DNA of 64,000 bases from Cercophora sp. LCS_1 (Eukaryota; Ascomycota; Sordariomycetes; Sordariales; Lasiosphaeriaceae): contig JAPZLL010000029.1 in assembly GCA_036250225.1 (NCBI GenBank), positions 62,001-126,000 on the forward strand, read 5' to 3'. The translations under genes and the position numbers were made by a program. The notes beneath the pieces were generated by a model. The model was not told where the DNA came from. It saw only the letters and a program-made list of their open reading frames with translations, and did no database searches. This document shows positions 44,283-53,792 of the stretch, piece by piece (position 1 is the stretch's first letter; every line of letters begins with the position of its first letter).

Positions 44283-45011
44283 TTACTCAACTTTGACCGA
44301 TCTGACAACCTTCACAATATCCTCCGTCGATGTCAAGTTCGGGCAGTGTCCATCCTTCAGCTCAACCACGCTGACATCAGAACCCTGGGCTCTCATGTCC
44401 TCGATCATCTTTTTCTGTCTTGACACATCAAGCATCTTGTCGTCAGTTGTCACGACATATGTCACGCTGACTTCCTTCCATGCCTCACCCGTCCCCCGCT
44501 CAAACATGCCGCTACCGTCCCATCGCTCTACCAAAGTCCCCACATACTCCTCTACTTCTTCACCCCTCACCTCCCCGAAAAACATGGTCCTCACGTCCTT
44601 AACTGCCACAGTTCCGTCTTCGCCAATGTCAAACACCAACGGGATTAACTCCTCAGCTCCAGCCTCTTGGGTCTGCTCAAACAGTGAGGTGGTCCTTGGA
44701 ATCGCAAAAGCGCACATGTAGATCAGGTGGAGGACGCCAGGTCCAAGACCAGCCAATGCTGAGGTGCCGACTTGACCACCGTAGGAGTGCATGATGACGA
44801 CAAGACGGCGCCCCTCAGCCAAGAGGCTGCTTGCGACGGACCGAACATGGGCGATATCCCCTGTGAGGCCGCGTTCGCTGACTTCATCGAGGGAGGGGAG
44901 GCGAGGAATGTGGACGTTGTAACCGTAGGATTCGAGGGAATCCGTAAGCTTAGCGTAGGTTGCCGGGGTGTGCCAAGCACCGTGGATCAAGAGGATCGTT
45001 GGAAGCATCAT
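44283..45011 (-). CDS. alpha/beta hydrolase (EstC-like esterase family)
   Basis: Single exon, 242 residues, no signal peptide, so probably cytosolic. The oxyanion strand is ILLIHGAWHTPATY, the nucleophile elbow VVIMHSYGGQVG (Ser in HSYGG), and the catalytic His is in ELKDGHCPNLTS near the C-terminus. An acidic triad member is expected around VVTTDDKMLD. This is the compact fungal AB_hydrolase_6 type annotated as esterase/hydrolase. The substrate is unknown. Two adjacent Met codons give alternate starts at 45011 and 45008. A TATA-like element lies about 76 bp upstream. It converges on the GH43 gene. Confidence 0.86.
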   Translation of the reverse strand: MMLPTILLIHGAWHTPATYAKLTDSLESYGYNVHIPRLPSLDEVSERGLTGDIAHVRSVASSLLAEGRRLVVIMHSYGGQVGTSALAGLGPGVLHLIYMCAFAIPRTTSLFEQTQEAGAEELIPLVFDIGEDGTVAVKDVRTMFFGEVRGEEVEEYVGTLVERWDGSGMFERGTGEAWKEVSVTYVVTTDDKMLDVSRQKKMIEDMRAQGSDVSVVELKDGHCPNLTSTEDIVKVVRSVKVE

Positions 45012-45419
45012 GGTGATGGGTGTCTGTTCTTTCCTCCGTGAGTGAAGTCTGTCGAGTCGAGCACGTTGGTGGTTCAGGGGTGGAATACTTATACGAGTCA
45101 GGTTTGAACGGACTTCCGTCTTGGTCGAGCACTAGCAACTTAAGGCTATGCCAAAATTCCGCGCCAGACTAACACGAAAGGTGGAGGAGTTAAGGGAGTG
45201 ATGATTTGTCAGTTTGCGGTGAGTCCAATCCTCCGCAACGTCTGTCTCTGCTAATCATGCAAGAACGTGTGCTCGGACTCCATCCGCAGTGCGAGCGGAA
45301 GGCGATGCACCCAATCCCTGCCAAGACACGAACAATTCGGCGTTGTATTCTCTGAATGGAGCTAAGTCGGCAGATGTGCTTCGTACTCGTAATTCCTTCA
45401 ATTTCATGACTGCAGAACC
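45012..45419. other. intergenic region between tandem minus-strand genes
   Basis: A 408-bp spacer holding the promoter of the alpha/beta hydrolase and the 3' flank of the glucuronoyl esterase. Nothing else is supported. Confidence 0.5.
45087..45094 (-). promoter_or_regulatory. TATA-like element of the alpha/beta hydrolase gene
   Basis: Reads TATAAGTA on the minus strand, about 76 bp upstream of the start at 45011. Confidence 0.45.
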
Positions 45420-46613
45420 TCAAGCCGCCGCCAGATTGATCTTTGGCGCCGCCGACCAACCACCAACCCAATCAGCCATAGCAACCGTCGACTTGCTCGT
45501 CTCGACATCATTCGTCGTCCCCGTCCCTACAAGAAACTTGTTGATGTACGACAACAAATTGGCCTGACTCGCCGACGGAAACTGGCAATGCGAATGTCCA
45601 CCAACCAACGAAAACCCCATGTTCGCCTTAACACCCAGCGCATCATAAATCATCCTCCCAGCCTTCATCGTCACCGTCGTACTCACCGGCCCCAACCAAT
45701 CAATGTCATTCTCGATGACAAACAACCCTCTCGGCGCAACCAGCGCAGCAAGAAAATGGTGATCCTCAGGCAACGTATCCGTCTTTTCCACATAGGTATT
45801 AAACCGGGGCGAAAACCACGCATTCTCGCGCACAATCTGCCTCGCCGTCTGGATATTCTGGCCCTTCGCTTTCTCACTATCCGAAACCCGCCACGACGCG
45901 GCCCCTCCAGACCCAGACTCCTGCGGAATCGTCAACGCGATGCGTGGCTCAAACGCACCAACCATAAACGCCCCTTTGCCATTCCGACTGCACCCCGTCA
46001 CGCCCAACCTCTTGGGATCAATCCCCGTCTTGGCTGCACCGAGCTGTTCCAACCCATCGATAATCCGTCCAACGCACCACGCCCACGCCAGCGTGGCGCC
46101 CGCGCTGTGGTCCTTGCCGTGCAGATCGAAGAACCAGCCCGTCCCGTGGCTGGACGGGTTTGTCTGCGCGGCGCACGCGTCGTTGCCAAAGTTGATGCGG
46201 CCCATGCCGCTCGGGATGGGGATCGATGCGCCCCCGACGGCGATGATGGCGGGGCCGCCTGTTGTTCCGCCGCCGCTGGGCTTGGTGATGGAGACGGAGA
46301 TGGACTTGGTATTGGACCCGACTTTGATGGACAGGCTCATGCTTGTGCCGGAGAGGGTGGCGGTTACCGAATCGGGTGCTGGTGGCAGGTCGCCGAGCTC
46401 GTACTGTTGCATAATTTTGCTCATTTCAGCTTGGCGGCAGGCAAAGTCGGCGGCGGTCACGACGGGTTTACCGGAGAAGAACTTCCAGGGGTCCGGAAGG
46501 CCTTTTTCGTTGATGGCGGCGTAGCTTGCTGAGAGGTCGCAGGCTTGTCGGGGTTCAACTGCGGGAGTGGAGAGCGCCGGGACGGCGAGGGCGAGGATGA
46601 CTAGAGAATACAT
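45420..46613 (-). CDS. secreted 4-O-methyl-glucuronoyl methylesterase (CE15)
   Basis: Single exon, 397 residues. Signal peptide YSLVILALAVPALST followed by a Cys-containing mature start. The CE15 nucleophile motif is VTGCSRNGKGAFMVGA (Ser of GCSRxGKG). The acidic residue is in IPQESGSGG and the catalytic His in LVGGHSHCQFP. A conserved GRINFGNDACAA block and WFSPRFNTYVEKTDTLPEDH also match fungal glucuronoyl esterases. The enzyme cleaves ester bonds between lignin alcohols and the glucuronic acid side chains of xylan. It has no CBM1. It lies beside arabinanase and esterase genes, so the local set targets hemicellulose and its cross-links. The ATG at 46613 is chosen for the signal peptide; the frame also extends upstream to 46721. 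Confidence 0.93.
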   Translation of the reverse strand: MYSLVILALAVPALSTPAVEPRQACDLSASYAAINEKGLPDPWKFFSGKPVVTAADFACRQAEMSKIMQQYELGDLPPAPDSVTATLSGTSMSLSIKVGSNTKSISVSITKPSGGGTTGGPAIIAVGGASIPIPSGMGRINFGNDACAAQTNPSSHGTGWFFDLHGKDHSAGATLAWAWCVGRIIDGLEQLGAAKTGIDPKRLGVTGCSRNGKGAFMVGAFEPRIALTIPQESGSGGAASWRVSDSEKAKGQNIQTARQIVRENAWFSPRFNTYVEKTDTLPEDHHFLAALVAPRGLFVIENDIDWLGPVSTTVTMKAGRMIYDALGVKANMGFSLVGGHSHCQFPSASQANLLSYINKFLVGTGTTNDVETSKSTVAMADWVGGWSAAPKINLAAA

Positions 46614-47448
46614 TGTGAAGGGATGAACGACTCTACAGCAGTTGGGAGTGGTGAAAAGACTGACGGCGATCTGGGGAGGAGACGACAGTTTGGGGAGGAT
46701 ATTTATCAAGGAGACACACATGGTCAGGGGCTATTAATCGGGTGTGCCAAGCAATTTGGATAAGCTCACTTTGGCACAACACCACCACCGGCATTTGCAA
46801 TCAGCCTGGTCTAGGTAGCGACCAGGCCATACTTAGACCTCAGCTTTTTGGGTTGGCTCATCGGCGTCAGAGTATCACGCCAAGCATCTTGAAAGTGTCA
46901 AAACATCACCAGGCCCTGGAATGCAACCCCAGCCCATCGGCGTCTTCTTTTCCCCGCCGAGCATTGCACAGTACAAATTGGTAGGATTCGAAGGAACGCA
47001 CGATGCCTTCGGGGTCGGGCGTTGATATTGACAGGATGCGGGGAGCATGCAGGTGCCCTTTTTGGGGACGGAATCGGCCGCTCCCATTCCCATGATTTGC
47101 CGCTCTGTCGAACTCCACTGGTTGTTTGTGCAATCCACAGAAAGTCCATTGCCGAGACTCGAAACCCAAACAGTATCTTAGGGACGGCTTAAGGGTCTTC
47201 AAATCCGCCCTAGCGTTGATGCACCGCAATGTTCCTAGAAAAAAAACTTTGAGAGACGGATTTATTTCTGGTCTTTTCTCCCGAATTCATCACTTTCCAT
47301 ACACACCCAATCTGTGGTAATCACTCTCTTGACCTTTGAAACCTCCGAGAAGCGCTTTGTCGACTCTTAACAGCTTCTTCCTGCCGAGATCGTCTCTTTG
47401 ATTCTCACCACTACCACCAAGTTTCTTAATCATTGCCACTCGCCGACG
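46614..47448. other. intergenic region upstream of the CE15 gene
   Basis: Contains the CE15 promoter, with an AT-rich GATAAATATCC-like element about 80 bp upstream on the minus strand. There are only short, unsupported frames. Confidence 0.45.
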
Positions 47449-47715
47449 ATGTCCGTGAAGATGACACTCAACAACGCTGTAGCCGACCCTACAGCGGCCG
47501 ATATCCAGAAACAAGAACATGGAGACCCCAAAGACGAGATGGAGACCCTTAGGCAGCTAGTTGAGGCTATTACAGGCAGCCCGTACCGGAAGACTACGTT
47601 CGCAATCGCCGCCAATAACGCAGATAGCCCTCGCCACAAATATCAGCCTGGTTGTCTGAGACGAATCTGGGCCCACGATATTTCCTTTTTTGTTTGCATT
47701 CCTAAGCTGGCGTGA
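47449..47715 (+). pseudogene. short ORF fragment interrupted by a dispersed repeat
   Basis: Begins MSVKMTLNNAVADPTAADIQ, with a coding-like helical stretch MLETL-type segment (METLRQLVEAITGS), then runs straight into repeat copy C and stops. The first 60 residues may be the remains of a gene or a gag-like element cut by the repeat. I do not recognise a family. Confidence 0.35.
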
Positions 47716-47762
47716 GCTGTGGCTGATTTGGCCTGAGTTTTCCCTGATTCTTCACTGAGCTA
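47642..47762 (+). repeat. dispersed 118-bp repeat family, copy C
   Basis: Begins ATCAGCCTGGTTGTCTGAGA and ends CTTCACTGAGC. The translation holds QPGCLRRIWAHDISFFVC, parallel to copies A and B in the same orientation. Confidence 0.8.
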
Positions 47763-47881
47763 GGGTAATCCCATACGCCGCCGCTGCACAGCCCTCTTGG
47801 TGGCGGCGAAGAGCTCCATAGAGTTACCAGGCCGCTATTCGACTTCTTCGACCGTCGGTACTGAAGGCGTCTCTACATTAT

Positions 47882-48502
47882 CCAGGACATGCCGATCGTC
47901 TGCGACCGGCGGGTAGCCCAGTGGCGGCATATTCGCGATGGGGTCCTTGTTTTACCTCTGCCTTGGACATTCTGGACGAAACAACGTGGGAAAGGCTCCA
48001 GGAGAGGAAAACGTCAATGGAGCACCCTCTCCTGCATGTGGCGCAGATTGCCCAGCTGGAAATCATGGGCCACAGACGTAGTGTTGCCAGCGTGCCAGCT
48101 GAACAGCTTCCCCTCGTGGCTCCCACCTAGTTCGAGGGCGGGCCACTTCTGGGTGGCGACATTCGCAGAGCGGTTTCTCTAGCCTCACAGACCGAGTGCT
48201 CATGGCCGCACGGTCGGATATATGGCATGCTCAGCATCCCCGGCCTGCCGGATCTGGACATCAAAGTCGATTACTCCAAGCCGCTCCACGACGCCGTCAT
48301 CACCATCGTGGGCCACCCTAAACCTGTGGTTGCTCGCAAGTTCGCAACGGCGACAGGGGGCCAGGTCCGCTGGCACCTCAATGGTGAAGCCTACGTGAGT
48401 GGCGTTGTGGATGGGCAAATGATGTCGCTGTCGACAGAGCCATGGTGCCACCACCAGATGCAGGCGACAATGAACTCGTTGGAGCTCACTCAGTTCGTTT
48501 AA
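47882..48502 (+). pseudogene. unrecognised decayed gene fragment with one in-frame stop
   Basis: A frame open before and after a single TAG at about 48127-48129 reads as plausible protein. Upstream is LDILDETTWERLQERKTSME; downstream SIPGLPDLDIKVDYSKPLHD and VVARKFATATGGQVRWHLNG. No start codon, family or intron solution is evident. The fragment ends at 48502. It lies just beyond repeat copy C in a visibly degraded interval, so I treat it as a gene relic of unknown origin. Confidence 0.3.
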
Positions 48503-49995
48503 CTATGATTGGATCCCTCTGTTTTGAAACGGGCAGGGCTTTCGATGGTGGACTCAAGACCCTTCGTGGACAAGGCTGCGAAGGGGTGGAACAAATAGGG
48601 CAGTTTTTTTGGTTGCCAGAGAAGGGATTCCCGTGACTGTATAATGTAATATCGTTCCGTTGCAAACTGTCCACGGGTTTCAGCGACATTGAAGGTTTGC
48701 GATCAAACAACTCTAAATCTGCCACCTACTAATCACGCCTCGGCCTGGCTCCACGACGCTGTCGCGTATGGCTTATTCAACACTTATCTTGTGCGCCCAC
48801 CAACACGGTAAGACGACCCCATCTTTCTTTGGCTGTGTTTCGATAGCCCTGGCCCTGGGGGATGGTTCTCGGAGAGGCAGCGGTACAGCGAAGCCATGCT
48901 CCCCCTGATATCTGAAGATTCACGTAACGGCTAGGAAAATCACAAGGTGTGCAGAGAAGACAGAGACGCAGATGTATGACATTGACGGCTTCCTTTGCTA
49001 GTAACTACTCTCAGGGGGGTCTGCGCAACAAAGACATCTGCGTCCCGCAGAAAAAACACCCCATCCACACCCTGTCGCGGTCGGGACCAGCTACGACAGA
49101 GTGCTTCAAAAGACGCTTCTTTTGCTAGACGCCGACGCCTTTGAAGGCAGGGGGCGGGTATTGAGTTCAAACCAACCTTTATGAGGAGAGATTCGTGAAT
49201 CGCGTCAGAAGGGCCCCAACGACGACCCGCTCTACCCCACCACTGAGAGTGCTCGGCCCATACTGTTCTCACGCTTCTTTGGTCTGGTGAGAAGGGCATC
49301 GAGCCAGACGCATGCAGTTCAAGGGACTTTCTCGAGATCCATTGCTCGGATTCATCTCGTCCGAACCGTCAACAATAGGCTCACAGGCCTCTTCCGGATT
49401 CCAATTCCGGGATGCGCGTTACTCGGAGCCAATAGGGCTCATCTCGTCAAAAATCGCCGACATAGGCTCACAGGCCTCTCCCGGGTTCGAGTTACCGGGT
49501 GCGCGTCGGTAGATCGGTGGAACTCGTCTGGCCGTATCGTTCGACCTTGGGCTCATCGGCCTCTCAGAACCTCAGTCCACGATCTTGCGGCTGTGCGCTT
49601 TCAGTGCCGCCATATCCGGCGGCCACTTTTGAGCCTTCCTAGACCCATCGGTCGGTCGGCATCATGATTGCTGACAATCTTGCGTCTCTGTTTTTCCCTT
49701 TTCCCTTTGGTTTTGGGGTTGCGCAATGTCGCTGCATGGGATATATTTTCGTTCGGAAAGTGTCCGTCCACACGATCCTATTTTTCCGGCGTCTTTGTCT
49801 GCTTGGCGGCTTTCGGAAAAAAATCGAGTGGGTTCTCGATATTCGTCTTGGCTGTCGTTTCTCTTGCCGGTATCTCCACCGTATGCTACGGTGTCTTGTC
49901 TGTCGGGGCCAAAGGTGATACCAAGCCTGACCTTGTTGTATTGCGGAGGTCTCCTTGGGGCCTTTACGTGTCTTCTGATTTGTATGCCGTGTTCT
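48503..49995. other. intergenic region with an 87-bp tandem repeat and possible small ORF
   Basis: Apart from the tandem repeat (49353-49545) the region has a 118-codon frame at 49668-50024 (+) with a hydrophobic start. It overlaps the 3' end of the opposite C2H2 gene by 29 bp and has no known motif, so I leave it unassigned. Confidence 0.45.
49353..49545. repeat. imperfect tandem repeat, about 87-bp period
   Basis: CATCTCGTC at 49353 recurs at 49440, and TAGGCTCACAGGCCTCT recurs with the same 87-bp offset. A weaker third unit follows from about 49523. The period is a multiple of three. Confidence 0.65.
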
Positions 49996-51007
49996 TCATA
50001 GGAGCTCCTTGTGTGTTGTTCTGATGTGCCGCATCAAGTTATCCTTCCTTGCCCCCTGGATTGGCTTCCCACAGTGGGGACAAGTGACGAACAGGCCGAG
50101 ATGTAATTTGCGATGTCGATCAAGGTCTTTGCGTGTGCAAAAACTCTGGCGGCACGCGTCGCACGCATGGATTTTTCTCCGAGATCTGTTGTGAAGTCTG
50201 CCGGATACGCCATTGTACTTGACGCATGTGGCAGGATCAATGGAACCTCCTCCAGGGTTCGCCTTGCTGCCGGTGGGGACTCTTGGGGGATCCTGCGGCC
50301 ACATTCCTTTGCCTTGGTGACCGTGATATGCCAGGCCGTTGAAGGGGCCGGGATCCCCAAAGAACAACCCGAAAGCTGTCTGGTCGGAAGCGATATCGAC
50401 GCTGTTGAAGGTCAAGGCGGCAACCGGAGTCTCCTGCCAAATGGACGAGCCTCTGTCGTTGCCGGGCTCGCTTGGTGAAATCGGTTCATTTGCGTTTGCC
50501 GTTGGGGGGGCTGTCAAAGACAGAGGCGTTGTTGTCGATGGAAGATCCCACGCCAAATCTGCCAAGATCTCATCCACGCCTTTTTCGCTCTCGAGTCCTG
50601 GCCAAACTCCGTCTCCCAATTCTCCTCCACCGCCTTCAATTCCATCCTCATCCACCAAGCTCCATTCACCCTTAAATGCAAACAATCCATGCCTCCAAAA
50701 ACCCCCTTGCTCTCCCAATCCCCTCTGTCCACCCGTTAGCACACCCGGCCAAATCCCGGTGCTCACTCCCGTCCCCACCACGCAATCCTCTCCCCCCCGC
50801 CTTCCAAAATGAACAGGATCGAGAGAGGCCCTGCGGTCCCCTGGAAGACCATCCGACGACGAAACGCGCGCGGGTCCCGATTGCGCGCGGGTCTCGTCGT
50901 CCAGGAGGTCTTCCAGCCTGTGGCCGCGAAGCCCCTCTCCATGCTGGACATTACACCATTGCCACGAGATGAGAAAACGGGCGGGGATGTGGCTGATCCC
51001 CGCCGGC
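49996..51007 (-). CDS. C2H2 zinc-finger protein, 5' end unresolved
   Basis: The frame is open for 338 codons from a stop at 51012-51010 to the terminator at 49998-49996, but it contains no ATG before the zinc fingers. A splice acceptor (CTGAAG|G) just after the upstream stop fits a missing first exon above 51007. The C-terminus has two fingers: ACDACRQSFCTRKDLDRHRK (C-x2-C-x12-H-x3-H, completed by Leu-His) and TCPHCGKPIQGARKDNLMRH (C-x2-C-x14-H, second His five residues later). Before them is RSRRK, a possible nuclear signal. The long N-terminal part is Gly/Asp/Glu/Pro-rich and disordered-looking, as in many fungal regulators. DNA-binding function is likely; the target is unknown. Confidence 0.7.
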
Positions 51008-51332
51008 CTTCAGGTAATTTGGAGGGGAAGAAAAATCTGCTAAGTGTGTTGTTCTTGTCGACTGTGTTGGACGAGATCAGCAGTGGGTGAAGTTCGAGGG
51101 TGCTTGTCCTGTGCGTTAAATAACTTGGGAGGGTGGTCGGGTCGCGGCGATGAATCGTGCCGAATGCGCTTGTCATGCAGGCGGAGGCTTACATACCGCT
51201 TTTTGATTGGCTTTGGTAGTGGTTGTTTTGCTGCACTTGGGCCTCGGGGCCTCGGGGCCTCTGACAGATTCGGCTAGGCGCAGTACTCTGCCGCATGTTG
51301 ATGCCTTGGGGCCGCATCCGTTTTGGACCGAT

Positions 51333-51337
51333 TGGGC
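51333..51337. repeat. 5-bp target-site duplication, left
   Basis: TGGGC directly before the LTR, identical to 51877-51881. Confidence 0.75.
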
Positions 51338-51876
51338 TGTCACGACCCAAGTCATGACCTCAAGGGGGAAGCACGGACCAACCCCGAGCACCAATCAGCG
51401 TAGCCCGGAGCACAGCACTCCACCAACCCCCAGTGGAACCAATGAGAGAGGTCCCGAGCGAAGAAGCGTCCGGGTCCAGGGAAGGACCCGAACGAGGAAG
51501 CGCCCGGGTCCGAGGACGGCCAGTAAGAATGGACCCAGGACGGGAGACACCCGGGTCCGGGGCGGACCCGGGGAGGGGAAACCTCGGGTCCAGGGAAACG
51601 CCGCATGTATATAGATACGATGGTTGTGCCCACAACCGTGTGAGGACTCTTGGATCCTCACGCTAGCAATACATTGTTCTTGAGCATCGCTCAGTGAGAC
51701 CCATCGTCCGGGACCTTGGAGTCTACGATCTGCTTGACAGTGTATCACCCTTCGAGAGTTGTCCTAGCCTTCACTCAGTCACCTTGCACCCTCCACCTAG
51801 AGCATTGGACCCAGTCCGCTCTTACGATCTGTCTTTGCCAAGCCCTCCCCTGGAGCCCTTGGAGCAGGCCGTAACA
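51338..51876. mobile_element. solo LTR of an LTR retrotransposon, 539 bp
   Basis: The element starts TGTCACGACC and ends GGCCGTAACA, giving TG...CA termini. The ten-base inverted ends match at eight positions. It is flanked on both sides by the 5-bp duplication TGGGC. A TATA box (51608-51613) lies in the middle, as expected for a U3/R boundary, preceded by repeated GGGTCC/GGACCC units (about 51468-51600). No internal retrotransposon coding sequence, primer-binding site context or second LTR is present. The simplest reading is a solo LTR left by LTR-LTR recombination. TGTCACGACC-type ends are common in fungal Gypsy elements, but the superfamily is inference. Confidence 0.82.
51608..51613 (+). 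promoter_or_regulatory. TATA box inside the solo LTR
   Basis: TATATA followed by GATACG, at the expected U3/R position. If active it could drive transcription rightward. Confidence 0.5.
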
Positions 51877-51881
51877 TGGGC
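51877..51881. repeat. 5-bp target-site duplication, right
   Basis: TGGGC directly after the LTR, identical to 51333-51337. Confidence 0.75.
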
Positions 51882-53792
51882 TCGACCTGCAGGCGCTCTT
51901 GACTTATGACTCACCTTGACAGGGGCCCCCTTTACGGCCATCGGGGTAGCGGCGAGCATTATCATATTTGCCAATTTTCGTAGAGCCTTGTAACTGGGCG
52001 AAGGAGCTACATGATCCAGCACATCTTGGACCCAAACCACGTACTCTGCCCAGAGTTAGGGCGAGCCGAATCTTTTTCCTAAACCCAAACTACAAGGCTA
52101 GTTCATCACCGAGAAGCTACGGGGGTCTGGAGATATTGCCAACACAGTTTTATTATCTCCTATGTTTGAATCATCTCCAACTAGCTATTCCCGAGCTGTG
52201 ATGTTGCATCCACACCCCATATGGCCCTATCATCCACCGGCCATCAATCTTCCATCATCGACGGCGGTGTGATGCAACAGTTTCTGTCCTTGGAGCCTAG
52301 GCCAAGAATCCGTACCTCTTTCCCCTTTCTCAAGCGGCATAGATCCGAACGCCCCGCAGTCCAGGCATGGCACCGCACTTGATTCACCGCTCACAAGAGT
52401 TCGCCCGTTGTGGTCCTCGAGCTCGACGCCTCCCCTTCAGCCCTAAGTAACAGGTACGGTACTCCTTTAACAGAATCCCACGGAATGGTCTAGAAGAACC
52501 TGATATATTAAGATAATACTGTTTCTGTGGGTAGACATGAAGCTACAGGCGGCTGATCATAGTACAGTGCCACGCCCTTATAATAGAGTGGCCGAGGTTC
52601 GGGTCAAGGTCGAGATTTTCAAAGAGGAATTATCAGCCTGCAAAGAGGTGATGGATCCTGGCGGTTCAATATCAGATTACGACGTATCTTCTGGTTGGCC
52701 ACTCGCTTGCTGGGCTTGAGATATGCCAAAGCCCGAGAGCGGGGTGTCTTTACTTGGCCCCTCCCTGGGAGTCGTGGCTCAGTATTATTAATAAGAACCC
52801 TTCCCTCGGTTGTGGCGAGCGAATGTGGAACTTGCAGTCTTTCCAGAGGGCGGGGTCAGTACACGAGAAGAGGAGAAAATGGTTCCACGGCTGGTTGGTC
52901 AATTGGCTCAATCAGACGAGCCGTAATGTAAAGGTCTTATATTCCTACCAACTGCAAGTAATGGGCTCCACAAGCACTTTGCCCACACGGCTAAACCTGC
53001 AGAGTGCTAACGATTCTCGCAATAATTCCGCCCAAGCGGCACGGAATGTGGAACTCTAGTCTCTGTACAACCTCAAACTGGGATGCTGTGGGCCTTGCAT
53101 TGGGGGGCTGAACGTATAATAGACCGATAGTTCCCAAGACGATGTATCTGAAGTATTATCCTAACTAGATCCCCTCCCCCTAGGATGTTTTTGTTATTTT
53201 CGACATGGTTACAGCTAGATCTTTCCTTGATCTTTCGGCCATTGGCTTTGAGGTTCTTACTAGTGCGCAAGAGACGAAGCCGCCGAGGGTGGCTGGCGTG
53301 GAGGAAAGACATCATCGAATGAATAAGTCTGCTCTTTTGCCAGGCGTGATGCCGAGGTTATCGTGTCGAAGTAGTAGGTCATGGTTGAGTTTGCCAAAGT
53401 GTGCAGTGGGTGTCGATTGGCTCGGGCGAGGCGTGTCTAGGGACTCGACTGATGCCCAACCCAACCTGTCGGCCGGGCAGGGTGTAAGCAATGGCCGCCA
53501 TATTCCCCTTCCCCAACCTCCCCGCGCTGTGCAACGCCGAAAAGTCCCCAGCAGTACCGAGATACCAGTCTAGGTATGAGGCGCTGAGTCCCAAAACCAC
53601 CTCTCTGGAGCAACGGAGGCTCTTCGCAAACGTTTTCAGCAAAGGCTTCATGGGTGGTTCCGGCAGGCAAATCAGGCTAAGCTTCGGCAAAGCACGTAAC
53701 ACCTACAACTGCTGCACAAACAACTCAGGCACCTCCAACGCGTTCTCTCAAGTTCCCAACAACGAAGCCATGCACAACACGGCGGACGGACC
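51882..53792. other. gene-poor, AT-richer region after the LTR
   Basis: Only short frames (60-122 codons) without family features. Stretches such as 52440-52720 look like decayed coding or transposon sequence but I cannot name them. Confidence 0.4.

Noticed and set aside
49668..50024. 118-codon frame with hydrophobic N-terminus
   Set aside because: Overlaps the 3' end of the C2H2 gene and has no motif or conserved Cys pattern; a small secreted protein cannot be excluded.
50763..51176. 137-codon minus frame overlapping the C2H2 5' region
   Set aside because: The other frame continues the C2H2 protein more naturally; this one is basic and patternless.
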